Source: a bacterium
Lineage (GTDB): Bacteria; Desulfobacterota; DSWW01
Direction: 5' to 3'
Assembly: GCA_028277985.1 (NCBI GenBank)
Contig: JANQFG010000038.1
Coordinates: 1-64,000 of the forward strand
DNA: 64,000 nucleotides
The position numbers were made by a program, and so were the translations under genes. The notes under the pieces were generated by a model, which made no database searches, had not been told where the DNA came from, and worked only from the letters and a program-made list of their open reading frames with translations. Shown here piece after piece: positions 49,391 through 58,157 of the stretch; the first letter of the stretch is position 1, and each line of letters starts with the position of its first letter.

Positions 49391-50191
49391 ATGTCTATGA
49401 ACTCTGCTGTTGTTGTTCCCTTCAAGGATTATGAGAGAACGGTCTTCAAGCTGCTGGACCAGCTCGGAGTGGCGCCGCTGCTCGCCGAGCAGGGACTCAT
49501 CCTGCTCAAGCCGAACCTGGTGACCAGCTCACCGCCACCGGTGACCACCGATGTGGGGATGGTTGCCGCTGTGGCGAAGTGGTGCAGGGAGGTGACCAGC
49601 GCGACGATTGTGGTCGTGGAAGGGAGCGGTGAAGGTGAGACGCACAAGAACTACCGCCACCTCGGGTACAGGAAGGTCCCTGCCGACGACTTCATAGACC
49701 TGGACCGGGAAGAGATCGCCGAGTACGCTCATCCGAAAGCAGAGCGTTTCCCGAGGATCTGGCTCCCCAAGCTCATGACCCAGGGATTTCTCATTTCGAT
49801 TCCGGTTCTCAAGGATCACTCCATCGCCGGGGTGACCCTGAGTATCAAGAACATGATCGGGATGCTGCCGGCCAGCCGCTACGGTGGGTACTGGTCCTTC
49901 AAGAAGTCTGCGGTTCACGACGGCGATCTGGATCAGGCGATCGCAGACTTGGCTCTCTACCGTGCGCCGGACCTCTCCCTCGTCGACGGGCGCATTGGCA
50001 TGAAGGGCAGCCACTTGAGCGGTATCCCCTGCAGCCCGCAGAAAAAGGTCCTCATAGGAGGTTTGAACCCCTGGTCCGTGGATGCGAGGTCGGCGTGGAT
50101 TCTCGGGTGGAGCTGGGAGCAGATCGGGCACTTGAGCGCCACGCGGTCTTTGTTCTCCGAGCCTACCACATGTAAAGAACCTGATATTTGA
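49391..50191 (+). CDS. DUF362 domain-containing protein
   Basis: LLKPNLVTSSPPPVTTDVGMV; SIPVLKDHSIAGVTLSIKNMIGMLPASRYGG; VDGRIGMKGSHLSG. Confidence 0.82.
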   Translation: MSMNSAVVVPFKDYERTVFKLLDQLGVAPLLAEQGLILLKPNLVTSSPPPVTTDVGMVAAVAKWCREVTSATIVVVEGSGEGETHKNYRHLGYRKVPADDFIDLDREEIAEYAHPKAERFPRIWLPKLMTQGFLISIPVLKDHSIAGVTLSIKNMIGMLPASRYGGYWSFKKSAVHDGDLDQAIADLALYRAPDLSLVDGRIGMKGSHLSGIPCSPQKKVLIGGLNPWSVDARSAWILGWSWEQIGHLSATRSLFSEPTTCKEPDI

Positions 50192-51539
50192 ATGTCTTCT
50201 CGCCCTTCTTCAGCACGGACACTTCGAACTCGACCTTTTGGGCCTCCTTCTTACGAACCTTCGGCGTCGGGCCGATGAACTTCCAGTCCCCGCGGAAGTG
50301 CTCGACCACCGTGACGGTCACCGGGGTTTCCTTGCGGTTGCGTAGTTGAATCTCTACGGTCTCCTGGCGGGAGCGCTTGCTGACCTGGCGCGTCTCGAGG
50401 AGCGTGCGCTCGCCTACGATGTCAAAGGCGTTGCCCAGGTGGACGCGAACCTCTTCTCCTTCGGCCACGTGCCCGATCCGATCTTCGCCCGCAAAGGCAG
50501 CGGTCTTGTCGTCCGCTTCCTTGTACACCCGCATGCGGCCTCCCGGCAGCGGCATGCCCATGCCGTTCTCTTTGGTGTTCTTTAGCACGAGGTTCACCCG
50601 GACCTTGGTCTGGTCGCGGTCGCCGTCATAGCTGAACTCCTTGTCCGCCTTGACCGAGGAGGGCGGGAAGAGGTTGAGCTGTTTGCTCTGCCGGTCGGTG
50701 AGAGTGGCGGTACGGTCGAGTGTGTAGAGGTGGTACTCGAACAGGGGCTTCTCCTCGAAACTCGGGCCAGAGGCTTTGGCGGACATCATTGCGCCTTCCA
50801 TTCGCATTCCGTCTCGGGCTCGATAGGGTTGTGGGGTGACTCTGTGCACGTCACCGGCCACGAGACGGATCCCTGCGTCCTTGAAAGAACGGCCCGAGCG
50901 GTTGTCGATGGAGGCCCAGCCGGACAACTCCAGAAGGCCCTCCTCTTCCCGAATGGTTGCGATGTATTCGGCTTGCCACTGGATGCCCTTCGTGAGGTAG
51001 CGGATCTGGGCTTCGTGCCTTCCCGACCTCGTGGCCTCCAGCATCCAGACCAGGGAGGGTTTGGTGACCAGGCCCTCCGGAAGGGCGGGAAACTGGAGGG
51101 TCGCGATCGATTGGCCCTTGATGACCTGCACCGCACCTTCCTCGAGCTCGAGAATCGCATCTCCGGCTTGTGCGCTGAGCAGGCTGCCTCGGTATGTCCC
51201 CCCCTCTTCGATGGTGATGACCACGGGCTGGCCGAGGTAGCGCTCCATCAGACGGCCTGTTCCTGTGAGATCGAATTCGAATCGTTGTTCGTGGAGGGTG
51301 ACGGTATCGGGCGACGTCAATGATTGGAAGCGCACCGAGGTCGGTTCGATCAGGCCCGGTACGTCGGAAATCCTGACCTCCTGCATGCCCCGGGTCAGGC
51401 GAAGGCTGCGCGCCTCCTGGATCATGGCGAAGTTGTCGTTGTAGATCGTGAGTGTTGTGTTCGGCTCTTCCGCCGCGAACGCGGCGGCCGCCAGCGCAAC
51501 GGTGATCCAAAGGCTCAGACAGAGAGTTGATATTCGCAC
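50163..51539 (-). CDS. DUF4139 domain-containing secreted protein
   Basis: Signal peptide; LTIYNDNFAMIQEARSLRLTRGMQEVRISDVPGLIEPTSVRFQSL; WQAEYIATIREEEGLLELSGWASIDNRSGRSFKDA. ORF upstream of GTG 51539 runs through a family B repeat. Confidence 0.83.
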   Translation of the reverse strand: MRISTLCLSLWITVALAAAAFAAEEPNTTLTIYNDNFAMIQEARSLRLTRGMQEVRISDVPGLIEPTSVRFQSLTSPDTVTLHEQRFEFDLTGTGRLMERYLGQPVVITIEEGGTYRGSLLSAQAGDAILELEEGAVQVIKGQSIATLQFPALPEGLVTKPSLVWMLEATRSGRHEAQIRYLTKGIQWQAEYIATIREEEGLLELSGWASIDNRSGRSFKDAGIRLVAGDVHRVTPQPYRARDGMRMEGAMMSAKASGPSFEEKPLFEYHLYTLDRTATLTDRQSKQLNLFPPSSVKADKEFSYDGDRDQTKVRVNLVLKNTKENGMGMPLPGGRMRVYKEADDKTAAFAGEDRIGHVAEGEEVRVHLGNAFDIVGERTLLETRQVSKRSRQETVEIQLRNRKETPVTVTVVEHFRGDWKFIGPTPKVRKKEAQKVEFEVSVLKKGEKTFKYQVLYMW

Positions 51540-51581
51540 AGTGATCCTCCTTGTTCTTTTCCTTATTAGGTACAGGCATTT

Positions 51582-51665
51582 GAATTGGGGACAGCCACCG
51601 ATTTCGCCAAAAATCAGTGGCTGTCCCCAATTAAGCCATAAATGGGTGGCTGTCCCCAATTAAGC
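51582..51665. repeat. Family B hairpin plus extra right arm
   Basis: gaattggggacagccaccgatttcgccaaaaatcagtggctgtccccaattaagccataaatgggtggctgtccccaattaagc. Confidence 0.88.
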
Positions 51666-51774
51666 CGCAGCGGTTCATGCCTCATCCTAGAGAAAAGGCA
51701 CGAAGCGAATCAATGGACTGCGTACCGGCTCATCAGGAATAACGAAGAACCGACTCATTTGGTTTCAACGACGA

Positions 51775-52176
51775 TCAGCGCTGTGCAAGAGAAGTGCTCC
51801 GCTCGGTGCGTGGATCGGGCCGGTCGCAGAAGACGAGCAGGTAGCAGTCGGAATCCCCCCTGTTCTCGATCGCATGCTCGACCATGGGTGGAAGCTCGAA
51901 AAGCCAAGGTCCTTGCCCTTCCAGATTCAACTCCTGCGGATCGGGGTGTGTAGGGGATCGCCATACGATGGTTGCAGGTCCGCCGAAAACGTACAGCCAT
52001 TCGGTTGCATCGCTGTGGTAGTGATTACCCCGTAAGGTGCCCGGCCGGATGGACACGAGGTGGTGGTTGCCGGTCTTGTCCACGGGCAGCCCCGAGGCCG
52101 CAATGGGATTCAGTGACCAGCCCCTCTCATCGGTTCGCTTGATCTCGTTCAGGTCCACTTCCCTCGGTTCGGCCAT
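51775..52176 (-). CDS. Cupin-domain protein
   Basis: VSIRPGTLRGNHYHSDATEWLYVFGGPATIVW...PPMVEHAIENRGDSDCYLLVF. Confidence 0.8.
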   Translation of the reverse strand: MAEPREVDLNEIKRTDERGWSLNPIAASGLPVDKTGNHHLVSIRPGTLRGNHYHSDATEWLYVFGGPATIVWRSPTHPDPQELNLEGQGPWLFELPPMVEHAIENRGDSDCYLLVFCDRPDPRTERSTSLAQR

Positions 52177-52214
52177 GCTGGGTCTCCCCCGCGAGCTTGG
52201 GCTTTCGCCGGCCC

Positions 52215-53198
52215 TTAGAAGGTGAGCACGATCTTTCCGACGTTCTCGTTTCTCTCCATTCGTTCGGTGGCCTCGTGCAGCTTGTCGAAGTCCACGACAG
52301 AGTCGATGACAGGCTTGAGTCTTCCCTGTGCCAGGAGCGGAAGCACCTGGTGGGCAAAATCCTGGGTGGCCAGGATCTTCTCTTCGAGGGGTCGCGAGCG
52401 AAGGGTGGTTCCGATGATGTGAAGCCGCTTGGTGAGGACCGTCGCGAGGGATGTCTCCGCGCTCAGTCCGCTCATGATCCCGAACAGGATCAGCCTTCCG
52501 CAGGTCTTGAGCACGGCAAGGTTCCTCTGCCAGTAGTCGGCGCCTACGGTGTCCAGGATCAGGTCCACGGCGTTCGGGCCGAATGCTTCCTGGATGCGTT
52601 CCTGAAAGTCTTCTTCCTTGTAGTTGATCCCGGTCAGGGGCGCGAGTTCGGCCACCCGTTCGAGCTTCTCGGCACCGCCCGCCGTGCCGATCGCTCTGGC
52701 CCCCCACTGGTGCACGAGCTGGAGGGCCGCACTTCCCACGCCTCCTGCCACGGCGTGGATGAGCACCAGGTCGCCTGCCTTCATTCCGCCCTGCGAGACC
52801 AGGGCATCGTGTGCGGAGATGAATGCCTCTGGGATCGCAGCCGCATCGGTTTCACTCATGCCTTCGGGCACGGGTACGACGCATCGCTGGTGAATGACGA
52901 CCTGCTCGGCATACGAGCCGCCGGCCGTGATCCCGAAGACCGGCTCCGCGCCTTTCCACTCGGTGACCGCTTCGCCGGTCTGGTCCACGTATCCGACGAA
53001 TTCTAGGCCCGGGATGTCCTGCGGTGCCCCCGGTGGTGCCGGGTAGAGCCCTCGGCGCTGGAGCAGGTCAGCCCGGTTGATGGCCGTGGCCGTCACCCGG
53101 ACGCGGATGTTCTCGCCCCGGGCCACGAGATCCTCCCGCTCCTGGATGACGAGGTTCTCTACTTCTTTACCGTGCTTCTCGATGACTGCACATTTCAT
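52215..53198 (-). CDS. NAD(P)H quinone oxidoreductase (zinc-type alcohol dehydrogenase superfamily)
   Basis: INRADLLQRRGLYPAPPGAPQDIPGLEFVGYV; LIHAVAGGVGSAALQLVHQWGARAIGTAG. Confidence 0.92.
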   Translation of the reverse strand: MKCAVIEKHGKEVENLVIQEREDLVARGENIRVRVTATAINRADLLQRRGLYPAPPGAPQDIPGLEFVGYVDQTGEAVTEWKGAEPVFGITAGGSYAEQVVIHQRCVVPVPEGMSETDAAAIPEAFISAHDALVSQGGMKAGDLVLIHAVAGGVGSAALQLVHQWGARAIGTAGGAEKLERVAELAPLTGINYKEEDFQERIQEAFGPNAVDLILDTVGADYWQRNLAVLKTCGRLILFGIMSGLSAETSLATVLTKRLHIIGTTLRSRPLEEKILATQDFAHQVLPLLAQGRLKPVIDSVVDFDKLHEATERMERNENVGKIVLTF

Positions 53199-53277
53199 GG
53201 GCTGACCTCCTGTGATAATATATCGGTTTTCGATGGCGAAGCGAAGCGAGAGGTTCCTCGAAACCGAGGAGTGAATC

Positions 53278-53739
53278 ATGCGGCTGTACCTTGTTCGACA
53301 CGGCGAGGCCCTGCCCAAGGAGGTGGATCCTGAGCGCGGGTTGACCCAGGAGGGCAAACAGGATGCCGAGAAGGTCGCGAGCCTTCTAGAGGGACAGGCC
53401 ATCAAGGTGGAGGCGGTCTGGGAGAGCGGGAAGAAGAGAGCCACCGAGACGGCCGAGATCATGGCGGGCGCGCTCACCTCGGAGACAGGGATCGCCCGGC
53501 AGGCCGGCATGGCCCCCATGGACCCGGTGACGCCGATCATGGAGGAAATCGACTCCCTGGAAGGCGACTACATGCTCGTGGGCCACATGCCCTTCATGTC
53601 GATCCTGGCCTCCCGCCTGATCCTGGGAGAGGAGGACCCGGACGTGGTCATCTTCCGGGAGGCCACGGTGGTGTGTTTGGAAAAGGGGCCGAACGGCCGC
53701 TGGGCCGTGGGGTGGATGGTCACGCCCGAAATGCTTTGA
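53278..53739 (+). CDS. sixA: Phosphohistidine phosphatase SixA
   Basis: MRLYLVRHGEALPKEVDPERGLTQEG; YMLVGHMPFMSILASRLI. Confidence 0.88.
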   Translation: MRLYLVRHGEALPKEVDPERGLTQEGKQDAEKVASLLEGQAIKVEAVWESGKKRATETAEIMAGALTSETGIARQAGMAPMDPVTPIMEEIDSLEGDYMLVGHMPFMSILASRLILGEEDPDVVIFREATVVCLEKGPNGRWAVGWMVTPEML

Positions 53740-53774
53740 CGGGCCTGTGAGTTGAGGGCTTCAGCCGGGTAGAC

Positions 53775-54371
53775 TCAGCGCTTGTTCCAGTTTCCGGCCA
53801 GATCCTGGATCCACCATCCCGGCCGGGCGAATTGCCTCCACTGCTCTGCAAAAGACTTCTGGACCTTGGGCAGGTCCTTGGCTTCGACCCCAAGCTCCTT
53901 GGCCACTTCCTTGTAGAGGTCCTTCCGGTCCGCGTTCTCCTCTTTCACGATCCGGTTGAGCTTCGCCCGATCCTTCATCGGCAGAACCGAGGCGTCCCGG
54001 ACGACCACCCGCCCGTCGTTGCCCTCGCCGATGGCCCCGGCATCGAAGAAGGGTATCAGAGCGTCGAACCGCTGCTTGATCTTCTGCTTGATGGAATCTA
54101 TGGCGGGGCTCGAGACCGTGGTCTCCTTGCTGCCGGCGTACGCGATCCCGGTGAGCCGCCACCGGTGGGATCCCGTCTCCTCCGCCTTCCCGCTTTCCTC
54201 CGCCTCCCCCTGCCCTTCCTCCGGCATGGCGCCGCCGCGGATGTCCTCGATGATCTGCTTGGCGGTCTGGTCCACCTCCTCCGAAGGGTAGAAGTACACA
54301 TTGACCGTGAGACAGGCCGCGAAGGCGACCATCAGGGTTGCGGCAACGACGTACAGGCTCCTTGGGCGCAT
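53775..54371 (-). CDS. ydbL: YdbL/DUF1318 family protein
   Basis: VNVYFYPSEEVDQTAKQIIEDIRG; RFDALIPFFDAGAIGEGNDGRVVVRD; KLNRIVKEENADRKDLYKEVAKELG. Confidence 0.78.
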   Translation of the reverse strand: MRPRSLYVVAATLMVAFAACLTVNVYFYPSEEVDQTAKQIIEDIRGGAMPEEGQGEAEESGKAEETGSHRWRLTGIAYAGSKETTVSSPAIDSIKQKIKQRFDALIPFFDAGAIGEGNDGRVVVRDASVLPMKDRAKLNRIVKEENADRKDLYKEVAKELGVEAKDLPKVQKSFAEQWRQFARPGWWIQDLAGNWNKR

Positions 54372-54458
54372 GAGGGTTCTCCCATTGAGAAGAAGTTTTT
54401 ATGTGAGTCCTTTATAGGGTTAGACGTGTCGGGCTGCAAATATATTGGACATTATAAA

Positions 54459-54489
54459 TGAAAAAAAGGTGTCAGGAACCTTTTTCTTA
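54459..54489. repeat. Family C repeat (AAAAAGGTGTCAGGAACCTTTTT)
   Basis: gaaaaaaaggtgtcaggaacctttttctta; arms AAAAAGGT/ACCTTTTT, ends at the YdbH-like stop codon. Confidence 0.65.
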
Positions 54490-57400
54490 CCTGCCCTCCC
54501 CGATGCGCATGATGTCTGAGAGCCACCGGTTGAACCGGATCTTCTGGTTCCGGGTCATGACCGTGATCGGCATCGACAGGGTCGGCACCCGGAAGGGGCG
54601 GCGGATGATCAGGTACTCCTTGTTGCCCTTTGGGAGACCGTGCAGCTCGAGCCACCCGTCTTCGAGAATGGCGCGGATCCCCATCTTGCGGTAATAGTAC
54701 TCGTCGAAGAACCGGTACAGGCCCACGGAGAGCACGTTCGCAAGTTGGCTGGATCCGCCTATCCGGGCGATGTTCTCCACGGCGGTGGCGTCGATCTTCC
54801 GGGGGACGCCTCGCCTCTTGACGGTCTTGAGGTCGGCGTCAAAGGCGGTGGCGTAAGGGAAGCCTTGGCGGACCCTCAGGCCGTGGATCCTGCCCTGGAG
54901 CACGCCCGAGACCCGGCCGAACCGAAGGGGAGAGCTGAGTGCAGAGAGATCGATCGCTTCCAGGTCCACATCGAGCTGTGCAACAGGGGTGGGCCCTGGA
55001 AAACCCGCGGCCCGCATCCCGGAGAGCTTCACGGCTCCACCAAAGGTAGAGAGAGTGAGCAAGCCCTCGGTTTCGATCTTGCCATCGGCCAGGCGTACCT
55101 CCGAGAGATCTCCGTCAAGGGTTCCCTCCAGGGGCGGCTGCATGAATTCCCGGGTGATGGGTTGAAGAGGGATGCCGGTCGCCCGGACTGTACACCTGCC
55201 CGACGGAGCGCCGGGAATCGGTGCGCGAAGCTCGATATCCTCGACAAGGAGCTCGCCGTCTCGAATCCGTAGGTCGAGCCGGCCGACAGCCTCCAGGACA
55301 CCGTCTTCGAGAGCGATTCTGTCGAAGAGCCCGCTCAGCCGGCCCTCGATGGCTCTGCCGGCCACGGCCGTCGCGATGGGTTCCAGGGCCAGGCTGTCGA
55401 TCGATGCGGTTGCCCTGCCCTTCGGCCGGCCCGAGCCCAGGCTGTTCAACGAGAATTCAGTGATGCTGACCGATCCTCCGGAAAACTCGACGCGCATCGG
55501 GTCTTCCAGGGTCACGCTGTCTTCTTCCACCCGAATCCGGGCATGGATCTTCGGGACCTCGAGACCTTTGAAATCGATCCCCTCGATCGATACGGTCCCG
55601 GGCGGCACGGGGCCGTCATGCGTGGGGCCGTGGGAAGTCGAATCCGTTGAGATCGAAAGAGAGAAGGGCAGGTCGACTTCGACCTTTTCGATCGAGAGGC
55701 CCTTTGAGGGATCATCTACGAGGGCCTCCTCCAGTTGCAGTCTTCCTCGGGCACGGTATGCCTGGTCCTCCACATCCAGATCCGTTGAGATCGCGAGAGC
55801 GCCGGCCCCGGTCATCTGTTCGATTTCGGGATACAACCCGCCCATGGCGTCTTGCAGGACCCGTTCGAGCAGCGCATCGAGATGGATGGGACCGGCTTCG
55901 ATCTTTGTCCGGCCCCGGATCCCGTCCGGTCCCTTGGTGAGGTTTCCGGCGAGACCGACAGCCCCCACACCGTCGAGCATGAGCTTTGCGGACCTGAGTT
56001 CGAGGGCTCGGGTTCCTGCGTTGAATCGGAGGTCGGCATCAAGTCGCGGGCGGGTCCGGGACAGGTTGCCGTAGAGTTCCCCCATTACGATCTCGCCACG
56101 GGGCAGAGCTGCGCCCACGGTTACCTCAAAGGGAGAGCCGGACATGGGGACACGAAAGGTTCCCTCCATATCGATGTCGATACCTTCACCCATTCGCAGG
56201 TAGTCGGGGGAGGCGAACTGCCCGTTCAAGAGCCGGGCGGAAAAGTCGCCCCGAACGGGCGATCCCTTGTCCAAACCAACGCGTGCGTTGCCGGACAGGT
56301 GGACGCTTCCGTCCCACTGGTAGTCCGCGAGTTGGGGGGGCAAGGTAGGGCCTAGCAGAGAGACCAGGCGCGGGGCCTCCAGGGATTCGAAGGTGACCTT
56401 TGCGGTCACTCCGTCCGGGCCATAGACACAAGATGCCTCCCGGGCGGCGATCTTGCCGACCTCGAGACGACGGGCCTCGACACGGAGTCTCTCAAGTTTT
56501 CCCGTCTGGAAGGCACCACTGAGGGCGGTGTCGAGCAATATGGGGATTTCGCCGACTGCGGCCGCCGCGATCAGGAAATCGGACGTGCGGACCGACCCCT
56601 TCATGACCATCGATTCCATGCTGCCTGAAAGCTCTGCCTCGAAGATCGCATTTCCATCGAGTTTAGCATTCCCCGGCAAGGTGGCTCGCGGGGACAGGGC
56701 GGTTGCCATCGCGTTCAGGTCACTGACCGTGGCCAGGACAGAGGCTGTCGTCAGCCGGGTGCCGGCGAGGATGCCGGCCAGGGATCCCCGCGTGTGGAAC
56801 TCCAGGGTATCCTGCCGACTGATCACATCCAGTGCCCAATCGGCGCGGTCTGTAAGAGTGTCGAAATCGAGGGAACCTGAAAGATCCAGCGGTTCGAGAC
56901 CGGCGTCGGTCTGCTTGCCCGCCACGATCAGGCCCTCCAGCGAGGCTATCGCCTCTTCCATGAACAGGGAGAAGCCCTCGTGGCGAGGGTGAGGCATTAG
57001 GACTAAGCCACCCATCTGCAGGTTTCCCCGGGAGAACCCGGCGTTGAAGCGTTTCTCATCCAGGGCCAGATCCTCGGAGTCAATGATGAAGTGAACCGCC
57101 TCTATTCCGTTGGGACCCGACACGGGGAAGGCGGCCCCGGCGAGAGACCCGGTAATGGGCATGTCCAGGCCTGCGAACCCAACCAGGGCCGGGAGATCCG
57201 GGACCGGCAGGACGACAGGCCCTGGGGGGGCAGAGATCGAATGAGGAGATACCTGCAGGGTCACTTGGTCGCCCTGCCCGGTTGGATCCTTCAGGGCGAT
57301 CTTCAAGCTGCCCTGTTCGGCTTCAGGGCCGAGGGTCCACTCTGCGTGAATATCTTCGAAACAGACGGATCCTTCTGCCGAACGGACACGAGCGGTTTCG

Positions 57401-57855
57401 ATATGGACATTCGCCTCCCGGATCCTCCAGACCCAGTCCGGGATCTCGAGGGGGCGACCTTCGAAGGCGGCCATGCCCTGTCCGGAGCCTTCTGCCCGAG
57501 GTTCAAGTTCGATTTCCACGGCCTCGACGCGGATTTCGTCCGCGTGTGCACGAGCGAGGGCCTCGGGGCCGGAGAGGACGGCTGCATGACCGGCGTAAAC
57601 ATGAAAGGCGTTCTGGCCGGTCTGTCCTTCGACGGTGATTCCCTCGACTGTTATACGAAAGGGAAACTCGAACCGGATTCTCTCGATGCTGCAGGAAAAG
57701 CCTGTTGCCGCGCGAACCGTCTCTTCGGCCAGTCGCTGCATGCCCGGCGACTTGAGGACAGGCCCCATCAGCAGGGCAAGCGCCACGATGGCGAGCACCA
57801 GGGCAGCGACCAGAGCCGCGAGGATCAGAATCGATTTTTTTATGACGGCCTTCAC
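54487..57855 (-). CDS. ydbH: YdbH-like AsmA/TamB-superfamily envelope protein
   Basis: Single N-terminal TM (VIKKSILILAALVAALVLAIVALALLMGP), long beta-rich body, C-terminal ENIARIGGSSQLANVLSVGLYRFFDEYYYRKMGIRAILEDGWLELHGL; next to YdbL. GTG 57855 is the likely start. Confidence 0.75.
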   Translation of the reverse strand: MKAVIKKSILILAALVAALVLAIVALALLMGPVLKSPGMQRLAEETVRAATGFSCSIERIRFEFPFRITVEGITVEGQTGQNAFHVYAGHAAVLSGPEALARAHADEIRVEAVEIELEPRAEGSGQGMAAFEGRPLEIPDWVWRIREANVHIETARVRSAEGSVCFEDIHAEWTLGPEAEQGSLKIALKDPTGQGDQVTLQVSPHSISAPPGPVVLPVPDLPALVGFAGLDMPITGSLAGAAFPVSGPNGIEAVHFIIDSEDLALDEKRFNAGFSRGNLQMGGLVLMPHPRHEGFSLFMEEAIASLEGLIVAGKQTDAGLEPLDLSGSLDFDTLTDRADWALDVISRQDTLEFHTRGSLAGILAGTRLTTASVLATVSDLNAMATALSPRATLPGNAKLDGNAIFEAELSGSMESMVMKGSVRTSDFLIAAAAVGEIPILLDTALSGAFQTGKLERLRVEARRLEVGKIAAREASCVYGPDGVTAKVTFESLEAPRLVSLLGPTLPPQLADYQWDGSVHLSGNARVGLDKGSPVRGDFSARLLNGQFASPDYLRMGEGIDIDMEGTFRVPMSGSPFEVTVGAALPRGEIVMGELYGNLSRTRPRLDADLRFNAGTRALELRSAKLMLDGVGAVGLAGNLTKGPDGIRGRTKIEAGPIHLDALLERVLQDAMGGLYPEIEQMTGAGALAISTDLDVEDQAYRARGRLQLEEALVDDPSKGLSIEKVEVDLPFSLSISTDSTSHGPTHDGPVPPGTVSIEGIDFKGLEVPKIHARIRVEEDSVTLEDPMRVEFSGGSVSITEFSLNSLGSGRPKGRATASIDSLALEPIATAVAGRAIEGRLSGLFDRIALEDGVLEAVGRLDLRIRDGELLVEDIELRAPIPGAPSGRCTVRATGIPLQPITREFMQPPLEGTLDGDLSEVRLADGKIETEGLLTLSTFGGAVKLSGMRAAGFPGPTPVAQLDVDLEAIDLSALSSPLRFGRVSGVLQGRIHGLRVRQGFPYATAFDADLKTVKRRGVPRKIDATAVENIARIGGSSQLANVLSVGLYRFFDEYYYRKMGIRAILEDGWLELHGLPKGNKEYLIIRRPFRVPTLSMPITVMTRNQKIRFNRWLSDIMRIGEGR

Positions 57856-57947
57856 GCCAAACCCCAGCCTGGTATGCCCGATGCTACCTGCGGAAATTGC
57901 GAGGAGCTTAGGCGACGCGGCAATCCCCCGGCACCGAAGCCTCTGGA

Positions 57948-57992
57948 ACTGGGGGATTGCTTCGCCCCTTTGACCAGGGGCTCGCAATGTCC
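57948..57992. repeat. Family E repeat
   Basis: gggggattgcttcgcccctttgaccaggggctcgcaatgtccc. Confidence 0.6.
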
Positions 57993-58157
57993 CCTGTTCA
58001 GTAGCGCACGCCGGACCTCTGCCTTATTGACAAGGTTCCCTCGTGCATAATAGATTACCGTCTCCTCGCTGAACAAGCACCGTGAAGTGTTCTCGCTTGG
58101 CACGCTTCATTCTTCCCGGCTTTGCAGCCTTAAGGATTCGCAATCAATACGACACGG

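Noticed and set aside
50163-51659. N-terminal extension MGTATHLWLNWGQPLIFGEIGGCPQF of the DUF4139 ORF
   Set aside because: It is the translation of a family B repeat; the signal peptide follows GTG 51539.
54487-57987. N-terminal extension of the YdbH-like ORF upstream of 57855
   Set aside because: Reads through a family E repeat; the TM-containing start at GTG 57855 is more plausible.
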